Shown: positions 27,828-36,472 of the stretch, one piece after another
Position numbering within the stretch: the stretch's first letter is position 1
How the letters are laid out: each line of letters opens with the position of its first letter
The notes under the pieces: model-generated
Database searches by the model: none
Seen by the model: only the letters and a program-made list of their open reading frames with translations
What the model was told of the DNA's origin: nothing
From: Undibacterium sp049340185
GTDB taxonomy: Bacteria; Pseudomonadota; Gammaproteobacteria; Burkholderiales; Burkholderiaceae_D
Length of the DNA: 64,000 bases
Direction of reading: 5' to 3'
NCBI RefSeq assembly: GCF_049340185.1
Contig: NZ_JBMPPC010000012.1
Coordinates: forward strand, 1-64,000
Program-made: the position numbers and the translations under genes

Positions 27828-28690
27828 GCAACCACCTTGGCATTAGCGCGGTACAGGCCAGCTTTGGCGGCCTCCGCCAGTACCACCGGTAATGCAGGAA
27901 TATCCGTATCCCATTCAATCAACACCGGAATATCTGGACTGAACAGTGTGCAAGCTCTTTCATATAACCCCCAGACTTCAGGAGCAACGCTGCAACCGTG
28001 ATGATCGATAAGGCAATCGTCACTACGCAAATGTCCTGCGAGATGAATCTCTCCGATCACACCCTTTGGAAGATGGGTCAATTCCAGTAGCGCGGCATCG
28101 GCGCTCTCGCCGTGATTATGCTGATTGACGAAGAGATTATTCACGTCAAGTAAAATGCCACAGCCGGTACGACGCGCAAGTTCGACCAGAAACGTAGCCT
28201 CAGACATCTCGTCTTCGGCAAAACGCAGATAGGTCGATACGTTTTCAATCAAGACGGATCTTTGCAACAAGTTTTGTAACTGATCAACACGTTCGCACAT
28301 CAATGCCAGAGCATCTTGTCTTAATGGGAGGGGAAGCAAATCGTTTAAATGACGCCCCGCAATAGCACCCCAGCATAAGTGTTCGGATACTAGAGCAGGC
28401 TGGATTCGATGTACAAGTTTTTTGAGTTTATGCAGATGAGTTTGACTAAACCCCTGCGCGGAGCCCAGACCAAGACCCACACCATGCAGGCTGACAGGGT
28501 AATCCTGACGTAGAGTCTGCAATACATGCAGATCATAACCGCCATCACCAAAATAATTTTCTGAATGAACCTCTAGCCAGCCGATATCAACAGAGGCATG
28601 TAGAAAATCACGATAGTGCTGACTACGCAAGCCAATCCCGACGCCGAGGTCGGGATTGGCTTGCTGCACTGAGCAGGAAATAAAGCTCAA
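27824..28690 (-). CDS. bufB: DUF692 (MNIO) multinuclear iron enzyme, bufferin maturase
   Basis: 288-residue TIM-barrel enzyme of the DUF692/MNIO family, which uses two or three iron ions and oxygen to convert cysteines of a precursor peptide into heterocycles. Iron-site motifs are intact: H42, E44 and N45 in EVHSENYFG, H69 in SLHGVGLGLGS, SEHLCW, IENVSTYL, LLDVNNLFVNQHNHG, GEIHLAGH and IEWDTDIP. The frame opens with TTG at 28690, sixteen bases after the peptide gene stop; a GTG at 28669 is an alternative, since the conserved part begins at LGVGIGLR. The ribosome site is weak, so translation may depend on the upstream gene. The modification itself is inferred from the family and operon. Confidence 0.88.
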   Translation of the reverse strand: MSFISCSVQQANPDLGVGIGLRSQHYRDFLHASVDIGWLEVHSENYFGDGGYDLHVLQTLRQDYPVSLHGVGLGLGSAQGFSQTHLHKLKKLVHRIQPALVSEHLCWGAIAGRHLNDLLPLPLRQDALALMCERVDQLQNLLQRSVLIENVSTYLRFAEDEMSEATFLVELARRTGCGILLDVNNLFVNQHNHGESADAALLELTHLPKGVIGEIHLAGHLRSDDCLIDHHGCSVAPEVWGLYERACTLFSPDIPVLIEWDTDIPALPVVLAEAAKAGLYRANAKVVA

Positions 28691-28706
28691 TTACTATCTT
28701 GCTAAA

Positions 28707-28958
28707 TTAAGCTTTGCTATCTACCTTGCCGCCCATTTTTTCACAAGTACCGGCAGGGACTTTTTTCCACTCATTTGGATCCATGTCTTTCTTGCCCTGA
28801 CCTGCACAGGAATGAGAACCTGTTTTGGTTGCGCAATCGTTTTGACCAGCTTTAGCGATACCAAAACATTTTTCTGTTTTTGCTGGCTCTGCTGCCAACG
28901 CCACTGTAGAACCCACTAAACTTGCTAATGCGACTGCGATCAATGCCTTGTTATTCAT
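28707..28958 (-). CDS. bufA: DUF2282 bufferin-type precursor peptide
   Basis: 83-residue exported peptide. A long signal sequence (about 1-23, ending VALAAEP) precedes a core with exactly four cysteines, C31, C42, C51 and C72, in the context EKCFGIAKAGQNDC, GSHSC and AGTCEKMGG, typical of DUF2282. In known bufferins the outer cysteines form a disulfide and inner ones are changed to thiooxazole-type rings that bind copper. The ribosome site AGGAGA lies before the ATG. It is the first gene of the operon with the DUF692, DUF2063 and DoxX genes. A copper-buffering role is inferred from the family; modification of this copy is unproven. Confidence 0.85.
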   Translation of the reverse strand: MNNKALIAVALASLVGSTVALAAEPAKTEKCFGIAKAGQNDCATKTGSHSCAGQGKKDMDPNEWKKVPAGTCEKMGGKVDSKA

Positions 28959-29024
28959 GTTTATCTCCTGAAAAATTTAAAGAAAGAATCGTAAAAAAGA
29001 CTAATAAAAATCACTTACGATCAA

Positions 29025-29051
29025 TAGTCGGGCAAAGCCAAGATACCTTAC
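29025..29051 (-). promoter_or_regulatory. ECF-sigma-like promoter of the bufferin operon
   Basis: On the minus strand GTAAGG (29051-29046) and CGACTA (29030-29025) are separated by 15 bases, resembling the GTAACC/CGAA pattern of the Caulobacter SigF regulon that controls a bufferin operon. Transcription would begin near 29018, about 60 bases before the peptide start. No sigma or anti-sigma gene is in the window. Confidence 0.45.
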
Positions 29052-29212
29052 ACATTTTTTGAGAAAATGTCGCCATCTACTTTTCTCATAGCTGCTATCG
29101 ATACCTTGCTTTGATCTTTACGCAAGGCTTTGAGGATCAGATTCACTATAATGGTAAAAAATCCGCGAACGATACTATTACGATCACTTCACCATCAAAC
29201 TAGTCCACCTAA

Positions 29213-29491
29213 ATGACAACTCGAAATCTGATGCGCTTAAGAGAGACGCTAGAATTGTTGCAACAGCAAGATCTGTCCGTTATGCAATTCTGCCAGGAAT
29301 GGCGTGTTGATCATGCTGTGACGCAGCAACTACCGCAACGGTATGCAGAGGTGATGGAAAATTTATTGGGTAGATTAGAATCAGGCAGCCTGTTTAGCGA
29401 AGAGAGCTGTTCATTCAGTCAGCATGAGCTGTTAGCTCAGCTTGCTCTATGGCTGGACAAAGCTGAAATTCAGATGGCGAAGGCAATTTAG
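29213..29491 (+). CDS. Hypothetical 92-residue protein
   Basis: A soluble, glutamine- and leucine-rich, probably all-helical protein (LRETLELLQQQDLSVMQFC; QHELLAQLALWLDKAEIQMA). No family is recognised. It is divergent from the bufferin operon and followed by an S4-domain gene 131 bases later. No good ribosome site precedes the ATG; an internal ATG at codon 5 is an alternative. Composition looks like a real protein rather than a chance frame, but confidence is moderate. Confidence 0.5.
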   Translation: MTTRNLMRLRETLELLQQQDLSVMQFCQEWRVDHAVTQQLPQRYAEVMENLLGRLESGSLFSEESCSFSQHELLAQLALWLDKAEIQMAKAI

Positions 29492-29622
29492 TGTATCCTG
29501 CCAGCCGCTCACCAGACGTGCGGAGTGCGGCAGATGAGTCGGCAGGGGATTTATTCGGGCATTGCAAAAAAGCTTTTATACTCCTCAACGATCATAATCT
29601 ATGTTAACCAATCAGGAACATT

Positions 29623-29838
29623 ATGCAAGATCTTAGCTTTAGCCTCGAAGGTGAGTTTGTAGAACTCAACCAGTTATTAAAACTCGTTGGCCTGTGCGAC
29701 AGCGGCGGCGCTGGCAAGGTCATCGTCGCCAGCGGCTCAGTGAAAGTAGACGGAAAACAAGAGTTACGTAAAACGGCCAAAATCCGTGCGGGTCAAATCG
29801 TGATCTTGGGTGACGTCCGGATCAAAGTCAGTGCTTAA
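29623..29838 (+). CDS. S4-domain RNA-binding protein, YbcJ type
   Basis: 71-residue protein consisting of a single S4 RNA-binding domain: FVELNQLLKLVGLCDSGGAGKVIVASGSVKVDG, then KTAKIRAGQIVI. The length and the SGGAGK pattern match the YbcJ group, thought to bind structured RNA or ribosomes. AGGAAC precedes the ATG at suitable distance. It stands alone between the hypothetical protein and the bacteriohemerythrin on the opposite strand. Confidence 0.85.
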   Translation: MQDLSFSLEGEFVELNQLLKLVGLCDSGGAGKVIVASGSVKVDGKQELRKTAKIRAGQIVILGDVRIKVSA

Positions 29839-29931
29839 TTAATGAGTACTTAACTACTGGAGTGCTTAACTACTGATCTTCGCATCGGCAGGTAGATTCA
29901 CCTGCCGTCGAAAAATGTCCGTAAGCTTTAC

Positions 29932-30348
29932 CTAGGCTGGCTGAGCTGCCGTGATCGCGTCACTTGTCATAAAACGCGCCAGCATATTGTCCATCGTATC
30001 GACATGGTGTTCGAACCATAGCGGCAATTCTTCGGCAAGCCTCGCTGCTAGGTCCATCTCTCCTGCTTCGACGATACGGCGGCGGACCTCACGCATGACT
30101 TGCAAGACAGCATCATGCTCAGTCATGTGACAACCAGCAGGCGGAAATGCATTGCTCTTCATCCATTGATTTTCTTGTTCAAAATGCTCTACCGAGTGCG
30201 CAATTAATGCATCTAGTCTTGCAATAAACGTATCGGGGTTATCCTCTGACAATGCCGCGCACAACATCACGAACTCCTGATGTGTCTCGTCCATTGGCTC
30301 ATACTGCAACTTTAGTCGGTCTGACCAGCCCCAGTTGGTATCGCTCAT
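29932..30348 (-). CDS. Bacteriohemerythrin
   Basis: 138-residue four-helix-bundle di-iron protein that binds oxygen reversibly. The full ligand set is visible: H23 in DETHQEF, H55 and E59 in HFEQE, H74 and H78 in HMTEHD, and H115 and D120 in HHVDTMD. The length is normal for a single-domain bacterial hemerythrin. It could store, sense or deliver oxygen; proximity to the iron- and oxygen-dependent MNIO enzyme about 1.2 kb away is suggestive but not evidence of a link. Confidence 0.9.
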   Translation of the reverse strand: MSDTNWGWSDRLKLQYEPMDETHQEFVMLCAALSEDNPDTFIARLDALIAHSVEHFEQENQWMKSNAFPPAGCHMTEHDAVLQVMREVRRRIVEAGEMDLAARLAEELPLWFEHHVDTMDNMLARFMTSDAITAAQPA

Positions 30349-30672
30349 ACTTATCCTTTTTTACTCGATCTACATATCGGTGAAATTATTCTGACAACGA
30401 TGATTGAACCGTATTGAACAGACAATCCTGCAATCACCCAGCATCAAAATGTGCCACTGAGAATACCGTGAACCTCAATGCCCGCTTGACTCTCCGGACA
30501 ATACTGAGTGATCAAGAGAGATCAACTATCGTTTTCAGGATTATCACTGATCCAAGATTTTTTCGCTTGAGGCAGGATAAAAAACCCTCATCAATTTCCG
30601 TCTCCTCGCAATCATAAAAAAAGCACAGCGGCGAAGGCTGTGCTTTTTGCTACGAATGATTAACTAGATTAT
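30349..30672. other. Intergenic region between hemerythrin and YjfB-like genes
   Basis: About 320 bases. It contains the terminator at 30615-30645. The rest presumably holds the hemerythrin promoter. A 67-codon frame on the plus strand (30414-30617) lacks a ribosome site and protein-like composition, and I leave it out. Confidence 0.45.
30615..30645 (-). terminator. Rho-independent terminator of the YjfB-like gene
   Basis: AAAAGCACAGC and GCTGTGCTTTT pair around a short loop; on the minus strand a run of seven T follows. It lies about 30 bases past the YjfB-like stop codon. Confidence 0.85.
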
Positions 30673-30873
30673 CTAGGCTGTCGTATTGATGTTTCTTCCG
30701 AGATTTGGTGGCAAATTCGATATCGCCTTATTATCCGGGATCGCTTCGATCAATGCGGTCGCGCTTTCGGCGCTGACATCCAAGGCTTTTTTCAAAACGG
30801 CAACACTGACTGCCTGGCTAATGCCCACGTCCGCCAAAGTTGTTGATACACTGGCAATTCCTGTAACATCCAT
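30673..30873 (-). CDS. YjfB-like putative motility protein
   Basis: 66-residue protein. The pattern MDVTGIASVSTTLADVGIS followed by QAVSVAVLKKALDVSAESATALIEAI matches the YjfB family, short helical proteins sometimes listed as putative motility proteins, with no established activity. It lies 27 bases downstream of mobB on the same strand and has its own terminator. Confidence 0.8.
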   Translation of the reverse strand: MDVTGIASVSTTLADVGISQAVSVAVLKKALDVSAESATALIEAIPDNKAISNLPPNLGRNINTTA

Positions 30874-30900
30874 GACAATCTCCCATAACTTGGTATTCAG

Positions 30901-31455
30901 TTATCGGCGTACTTCCATCTCTACTTTAGGGTCATGCAAGAATAAATTTTTTGCTAAAGACGATTGAATCCAGGCAAGTATTTGCTCAGGCAGATTTAAA
31001 TCCAGCCAGACCAGATCTGCCCTCAGACCTTCTGGCCTGGGAATATCTGATGCTACCGCGACAATGTGTGGATCATCCGGATATAAGGCAGGCTTGCCTA
31101 GGCCGGGGCGGTGGATTTCGATTTTAGCAATCGCTTCCCACTTATACCCCTCAATCAAAATCAAATCTGAAGGCGCAAGTCTGGGCAGTAATTCCAGCAA
31201 ACCCGGCTCATTCTGTTCGCGCAACTCGCTGGTAATCGCGTAGCGAAATGGCGATGCAAGCAAAACTTCATTTGCCCCAGCACGGCGAAAACGGGCGCTG
31301 TCTTTGTGCGAGGGTTCCAGAATAATGTCATGGTGGCTGTGTTTGACCACATTCACCTTCAAACCACTGCCGCAAAGAGCAGCAATCAGATATTCCAGCA
31401 AAGTCGTTTTACCGCTGCCGGACCAGCCGACGATACCCAGTAAATGGTTTGACAT
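30901..31455 (-). CDS. mobB: Molybdopterin-guanine dinucleotide biosynthesis protein B
   Basis: 184-residue P-loop GTPase that assists MobA in attaching GMP to molybdopterin for molybdoenzymes. The Walker A sequence GWSGSGKTTLLE sits at about residues 9-20, followed by the family features VNVVKHSHHD, RAGANEV and LILIEGYKWEA. I choose the ATG at 31455, with AGGAA at good spacing; the longer frame from 31500 adds 15 residues with no homology. No other molybdenum cofactor gene lies nearby. Confidence 0.9.
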   Translation of the reverse strand: MSNHLLGIVGWSGSGKTTLLEYLIAALCGSGLKVNVVKHSHHDIILEPSHKDSARFRRAGANEVLLASPFRYAITSELREQNEPGLLELLPRLAPSDLILIEGYKWEAIAKIEIHRPGLGKPALYPDDPHIVAVASDIPRPEGLRADLVWLDLNLPEQILAWIQSSLAKNLFLHDPKVEMEVRR

Positions 31456-31600
31456 CCAGATTCCTAAATCAATGTAGTCCGTTTTTACACGCTTGCTCAA
31501 TCAGGTTCAGCAAACAAGCGCACAGATTTTACATTGAATTATTGTTCAGGCACCTGGTGTACCTCACGCAATCTCAACAAGTATCCATCAGAATCGCCGG

Positions 31601-34381
31601 TCAGCCGCTATTTCGCAAACCTGCCGCAATACCGTTAATGGACAAGTGAATACCGCGACGCACGCGCTCATCCGGGTCGCCGTTACGATAACGCTCGAGC
31701 AATTCAACCTGCACGTGATTCAAAGGTGAGAGATACGGAAAGCGGTTACTGATCGAGCGTTTTAACAAAGGATTTGCCGACAACAATTCGGACTGGCCAG
31801 AGATTGCTGTCAACGCAGCAATCGCTGCCTCATGCTCAGCCTTCAGACGCGAGAAAATCCGGTCGCGTAATGCCTCATCTTTCACCAGCTGGGCGTAACG
31901 ACTGGCGATACCGATATCGCTCTTGGCCAGCACCATCTCCATATTCGACAACACCGTTGAGAAAAATGACCAGGTCTTAAACATCGCCTGCAAGGTCTGC
32001 AAACCATTCTCCGGATGGGCCTTCAGGTAACTTTGTACCGCGGAACCAAAACCAAACCAGCCAGGCAGCATCAGGCGACACTGTGACCAGCTAAATACCC
32101 AGGGAATAGCGCGCAGATCTTCAATCGCGGTCGATTTTTTACGTGATGCCGGACGACTGCCGATATTCAATCCGGCGATCTCAGAGATCACGGTAGACTC
32201 CCAGAAATATTGCTCAAACCCTTCAGTCTCATACACCATATTCCGGTACGCGCGGAAGGCGTGATCCGACAACTCTTCCATGACTTTTAAAAACTCTGCG
32301 GGCGGCTCTGGCTCTGAGTGCGACAGCAAACTGGCTTCCAGCGTCGCCGCTGCCAGTACCTCCAGATTACGGCGGCCGACTTCCGGATTACCGTACTTCG
32401 CGGTGATGACTTCACCTTGCTCAGTCAAACGTATTTGTCCTTGCACCGCACCCGCCGGCTGCGCCAGAATCGCCTGATAACTAGGTCCGCCACCGCGACC
32501 GACCGAGCCACCGCGACCATGGAATAAGCGCAGGCGCACTTGATGTTTGGCAAAGATCGTGACCAGATCCAGCTCAGCCTTATACAACTCCCAGCCAGAA
32601 GTCAGGAAACCGCCGTCCTTGTTACTGTCCGAATACCCGAGCATGACTTCTTGCGCATTTCCCCGGCTTGCCAGCAGGCGCGCATAGGCAGGCAATGCTA
32701 ATAATCGGTCCATCGCAGGCGCACTGTTTTGCAAGTCACCAATCGTCTCAAACAAAGGAATGATATTGACGTCCAGGCTGCCTTCGAGCGGATGCAATAA
32801 GCCCGCTTCTTTCAATAGCACCGCCAGCTCCAGCATATCGGAGACGCCATCGGTCTTGGAGATGATGCAATTGGGTACCGCACCTTTGCCGTAGCGCAGC
32901 TGCGCCGTGCGCGCACCACGGTAGATGGCTAGTTCGGACTGCGTTTCTTCTGAATACTCGAGATACGGCGATGCCAATGGGCGGGTTGATGCAATCTCTT
33001 CTGCCAGCAAAGCAATGCGCTGTTCTTCGTTCAGTTGCAGATAATTGGTACCTGGATTGGCGGCCTCCAGCAACTCCGCAACAACACGCTCATGTACATC
33101 GGAATTTTGACGCAAATCAATCGGCGCAAGATAAAAACCAAATACCCGCACAGCACGGCGCAGATGGCGCAAACGACCACGCGTTAAAGCGGCGGAGCCG
33201 TTATCAAATAAGGATTGATGCACGACATCGAGATCGGCTACCAATTCTTCTGCGCTTGTATACGCCTCCGCATCGCCCGATGCATGAATCGCCGGCTCCG
33301 TACCGAGTAATTGTTTATAGGTCTTTGCCAGGCGTGCATAGATACCGCTGACCGCCAGGCGATAGGGCTCATCTGAGCGGTGTGGTGAGTGGTCAGGCGA
33401 ACGCTGCGCCAATGCCAATAAGTCTGGTGAAACATTCACCAGCAAAGTTGCCATCGACAGTTGCGAACCCAGCGTATGTAGTTCACCGAGATAAAAAGTG
33501 AACGCGCGGTTCGATTGCATTGCCAGTGTTTTTTCTAATACGCTGGCGGTGACAAACGGATTGCCATCACGGTCACCGCCTATCCAGCTGCCCATCTTCA
33601 TGAAGCTTGGCAAATCAACTGCCTGCTTATTGCCCTCTTTGCTGCTCAGCAGATCTTCCAGTCCGGCATACAGACTTGGCAATTCGCGCAAGAATGTATA
33701 GTCATAAAAACTCAGACCGTTTTCGACCTCATCAAGCACTGACAATTTAGAGGTACGCAACATACGGGTCTGCCACAAGGTCAGCACAGCACGGTTGAGT
33801 GCTTCTTCATTCGCAGCAGATTCTTCCGGCGTCAATTGCATACGGTCACGCTCATCGAGCAGACGTGTAATCACCATCTGACAATTCAAAATACTTTTAC
33901 GCTGCACCTCGGTCGGATGCGCCGTCAGCACTGGACTGACTTCCGCAGTCTGAAAAAAATCAAGCAATTGCTGCGTACTATGTCCTGTGTTGTACAGCGA
34001 CTCAATCGTATGCGCCAGACTACCGGCACGCGGTGCCGAACCAGCGATCAGATGCTTGCGGGTGCGGCGGATGTGATGCTGATCTTCTGCCAGATTGACC
34101 AGATGCGAAAAATAACTAAACGCCCGAATCACTTGCGTAGTCTGGTCATTTGTCAGCGTATCGAGTGTCGACTCCAGCGCCTCACGCGCTGCCTCATCGG
34201 CATCACGACGAAAGCGGATCGAATTTTGCCGTACTGTCTCGATCAGATCAAAAATCTGGTCGCCGTGCTGGTTGCGCACGGTATCGCCCAGTATGCGGCC
34301 AAGGCGGCGGATATCGTCACGCAGGCTTTGGTCTTTGTCGTCTTCGGTCAGATCGATTTTTGGATGGAGATGTGCATTCAT
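31601..34381 (-). CDS. ppc: Phosphoenolpyruvate carboxylase
   Basis: About 926 residues. It carboxylates phosphoenolpyruvate with bicarbonate to make oxaloacetate, refilling the TCA cycle. The active-site histidine segment VLTAHPTEVQRKS, the motif FHGRGGSVGRGGGP, and the C-terminal RNSG ending are present; length is normal. I choose the ATG at 34381 (MNAHLHPKIDLTEDD) over the frame start at 34444, which would add 21 residues of unlikely leader. It sits next to pgi and the Entner-Doudoroff genes, though its start is separated from pgi by about 270 bases, so it has its own promoter. Confidence 0.97.
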   Translation of the reverse strand: MNAHLHPKIDLTEDDKDQSLRDDIRRLGRILGDTVRNQHGDQIFDLIETVRQNSIRFRRDADEAAREALESTLDTLTNDQTTQVIRAFSYFSHLVNLAEDQHHIRRTRKHLIAGSAPRAGSLAHTIESLYNTGHSTQQLLDFFQTAEVSPVLTAHPTEVQRKSILNCQMVITRLLDERDRMQLTPEESAANEEALNRAVLTLWQTRMLRTSKLSVLDEVENGLSFYDYTFLRELPSLYAGLEDLLSSKEGNKQAVDLPSFMKMGSWIGGDRDGNPFVTASVLEKTLAMQSNRAFTFYLGELHTLGSQLSMATLLVNVSPDLLALAQRSPDHSPHRSDEPYRLAVSGIYARLAKTYKQLLGTEPAIHASGDAEAYTSAEELVADLDVVHQSLFDNGSAALTRGRLRHLRRAVRVFGFYLAPIDLRQNSDVHERVVAELLEAANPGTNYLQLNEEQRIALLAEEIASTRPLASPYLEYSEETQSELAIYRGARTAQLRYGKGAVPNCIISKTDGVSDMLELAVLLKEAGLLHPLEGSLDVNIIPLFETIGDLQNSAPAMDRLLALPAYARLLASRGNAQEVMLGYSDSNKDGGFLTSGWELYKAELDLVTIFAKHQVRLRLFHGRGGSVGRGGGPSYQAILAQPAGAVQGQIRLTEQGEVITAKYGNPEVGRRNLEVLAAATLEASLLSHSEPEPPAEFLKVMEELSDHAFRAYRNMVYETEGFEQYFWESTVISEIAGLNIGSRPASRKKSTAIEDLRAIPWVFSWSQCRLMLPGWFGFGSAVQSYLKAHPENGLQTLQAMFKTWSFFSTVLSNMEMVLAKSDIGIASRYAQLVKDEALRDRIFSRLKAEHEAAIAALTAISGQSELLSANPLLKRSISNRFPYLSPLNHVQVELLERYRNGDPDERVRRGIHLSINGIAAGLRNSG

Positions 34382-34648
34382 ACGGGCAGATTTTATGAGA
34401 CGAAAGGAAATCGGGAGATGAAAAATTTTTGTCGATCTTTGCATGCCTTACACCAGTCTGGCACAACAGCACGAGCAAAGGAGCGAGCACCACTGCAATA
34501 TGTAGAGCATTAAACATACCAAGATCAGACTACCGCAATAACATGACGGACAACTTACAACGATTCAGAGCGCTCTGTTCAGACCAAACAGATAGTCGAT
34601 ATTTCTGTGTTTCGATGCATGTGTATTTCGTGACTGCTATGCCGCTTT

Positions 34649-36295
34649 CTATGCAGCTTTACTCGGTTGCATCGTCAGCTTATCGCGCTTACCGATGGCA
34701 TTTAACAAACCACGGGTAGAGCTGTCGTCATCTTCTTTAACAGAAGATGGATCCAGGCTGATCAGCTGTTGCGCCAGCGATTTACCCAGTTCGACACCCC
34801 ACTGATCAAATGCATTGATATCCCAGATCACGGATTGCACAAACACCTTGTGTTCATACAAAGCGATCAGTGCGCCGAGTGAACGCGGCGTCAATGAATC
34901 CAGCAACAAGGTCGACGTCGGACGATTACCTTCAAAGACGCGCGGCGCCAGTACCTTTTCAGGTAAATCACCCAATTCGGCACGCACTTCGCTAATATCC
35001 TTGCCCCACGCCATCGCTTTGGATTGCGCGAAGCAATTGGCGAGTAAGGCTTTATTGTGACTTGGCAACCCTGCATCATCATCAGCAACCACAATAAAAT
35101 CCGTCGGGATAATCGTCGCGCCCTGATGTAACAACTGAAAGTAAGCATGCTGACCATTGGTGCCTGCTTCGCCGAACAAAATCGGTGACGTGGCGTAATC
35201 GACGCGCTGCCCTTCTCTGGTCACAGACTTGCCGTTACTCTCCATTTCGAGTTGCTGCAAATACGCAGGCAAGCGCGTCATCCGCTGATGATACGGTGCA
35301 ATCGACAAGGCTTGCAGACCGAGGAAATTAATATTCCAGACACCGATCAATGCCATCAATACCGGCAGATTGTGCTCCAGCGGCGCTTGCGCAAAATGCA
35401 GATCCATCTCATGCGCGCCAGCCAGCATTTCTTCAAACCGGTCAGCCCCTACGTACAGGGCAATCGACAGGCCAATCGCACTCCACATCGAGTAACGGCC
35501 ACCAGCCCAATTCCAGAATGGAAATACGTTTTCTTCAGCGATACCGAATTCTGCAGCGGCTTTCACATTGGTACTCAGCGCGACAAAATGCTGACGGATC
35601 TGATCGGCAGGACAACCGTGCGCCAACATCCATTGACGTGCAGTACGGGCGTTGGTCAATGTTTCCATTGTCGTGAAAGTCTTCGACGCCACCACGAATA
35701 AAGTCGTCTCAGGGTCAGCGTTCTTCAACGCGTCAGCCACATGGCGACCATCGACATTCGACACAAAATGCAGGGATAGATTTTTTTGTGACCATGGTGC
35801 CAGCGCAATGCAGGCCATTTGCGGACCAAGATCAGAACCACCGATCCCGATGTTGACAATCGTACGTATCGCTTTGCCGGTATAACCGAGCCAGCGACCT
35901 TCGCGCACGGCGTCGCTAAAAGTACGCATCTGCGCCAGAACCTGATGTACGTCTGCGGCAATATTGTCACCGTTCAGATAAAACGACTCACCTTTGGGCA
36001 AGCGTAATACCGTGTGCAATACCGCACGATTTTCGGTGTGGTTAATTGCTTCGCCGCGCAACATCGCATCGCGACGGCTCTCGACATCTTGCTGCCTCGC
36101 CAGCGCCAGTAAATTCAGTTTCGCCGTGGTATCCATACGCTGTTTGGAATAGTCCAGCAAAATGCCGCAAGCCGATGCAGAAAAATGCGTGAAGCGCTGC
36201 GGATCGGCACGGAATAATTCTTTCAGACCAGGCAAATTGGTCGCGCGTTGTTGCAGCAGACACCAAAGAGGAGTACGGGAAACAGAGGTAACCAT
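34649..36295 (-). CDS. pgi: Glucose-6-phosphate isomerase
   Basis: 548-residue cytosolic enzyme that interconverts glucose-6-phosphate and fructose-6-phosphate. Family signatures are NIGIGGSDLGPQMA and LFGEAGTNGQHAYFQLLHQG, plus NWAGGRYSMWSAIGL. Length matches bacterial Pgi. It is the gene downstream of edd-eda on the same strand, with 177 bases between eda and pgi that contain an operator-like repeat. In this organism it would feed fructose-6-phosphate, made by fbp, back into the Entner-Doudoroff route. Confidence 0.97.
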   Translation of the reverse strand: MVTSVSRTPLWCLLQQRATNLPGLKELFRADPQRFTHFSASACGILLDYSKQRMDTTAKLNLLALARQQDVESRRDAMLRGEAINHTENRAVLHTVLRLPKGESFYLNGDNIAADVHQVLAQMRTFSDAVREGRWLGYTGKAIRTIVNIGIGGSDLGPQMACIALAPWSQKNLSLHFVSNVDGRHVADALKNADPETTLFVVASKTFTTMETLTNARTARQWMLAHGCPADQIRQHFVALSTNVKAAAEFGIAEENVFPFWNWAGGRYSMWSAIGLSIALYVGADRFEEMLAGAHEMDLHFAQAPLEHNLPVLMALIGVWNINFLGLQALSIAPYHQRMTRLPAYLQQLEMESNGKSVTREGQRVDYATSPILFGEAGTNGQHAYFQLLHQGATIIPTDFIVVADDDAGLPSHNKALLANCFAQSKAMAWGKDISEVRAELGDLPEKVLAPRVFEGNRPTSTLLLDSLTPRSLGALIALYEHKVFVQSVIWDINAFDQWGVELGKSLAQQLISLDPSSVKEDDDSSTRGLLNAIGKRDKLTMQPSKAA

Positions 36296-36436
36296 GATCG
36301 ATTGCTTTAGAGTGACGAGGAGATCAAAAAAATGAAAAAAGAGCCAGCGAATGAATCGCTTTATAGGGAGTATCTGATTATTACCCTCTTATCCGCTCAT
36401 ATTCATTAGTGCGTTAAGAAAAATAATCCTATACAC

Positions 36437-36462
36437 CCTACCAGTATATTACTTAGGTAGTA
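36437..36462. promoter_or_regulatory. Operator-like element upstream of pgi, copy 3
   Basis: CCTACCAGTATATTA (36437-36451) is an exact 15-base match to 15332-15346. Three bases later TAGGTAGTA (36454-36462) is the complement of TACTACCTA, also found in that first copy. It is about 140 bases before the pgi start and 11 bases past the eda stop. Confidence 0.45.
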
Positions 36463-36472
36463 ACTAGACCGG

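Noticed and set aside
30414..30617. Plus-strand 67-codon frame before the YjfB-like gene
   Set aside because: No ribosome site, unlikely composition, and it runs up to a terminator stem.
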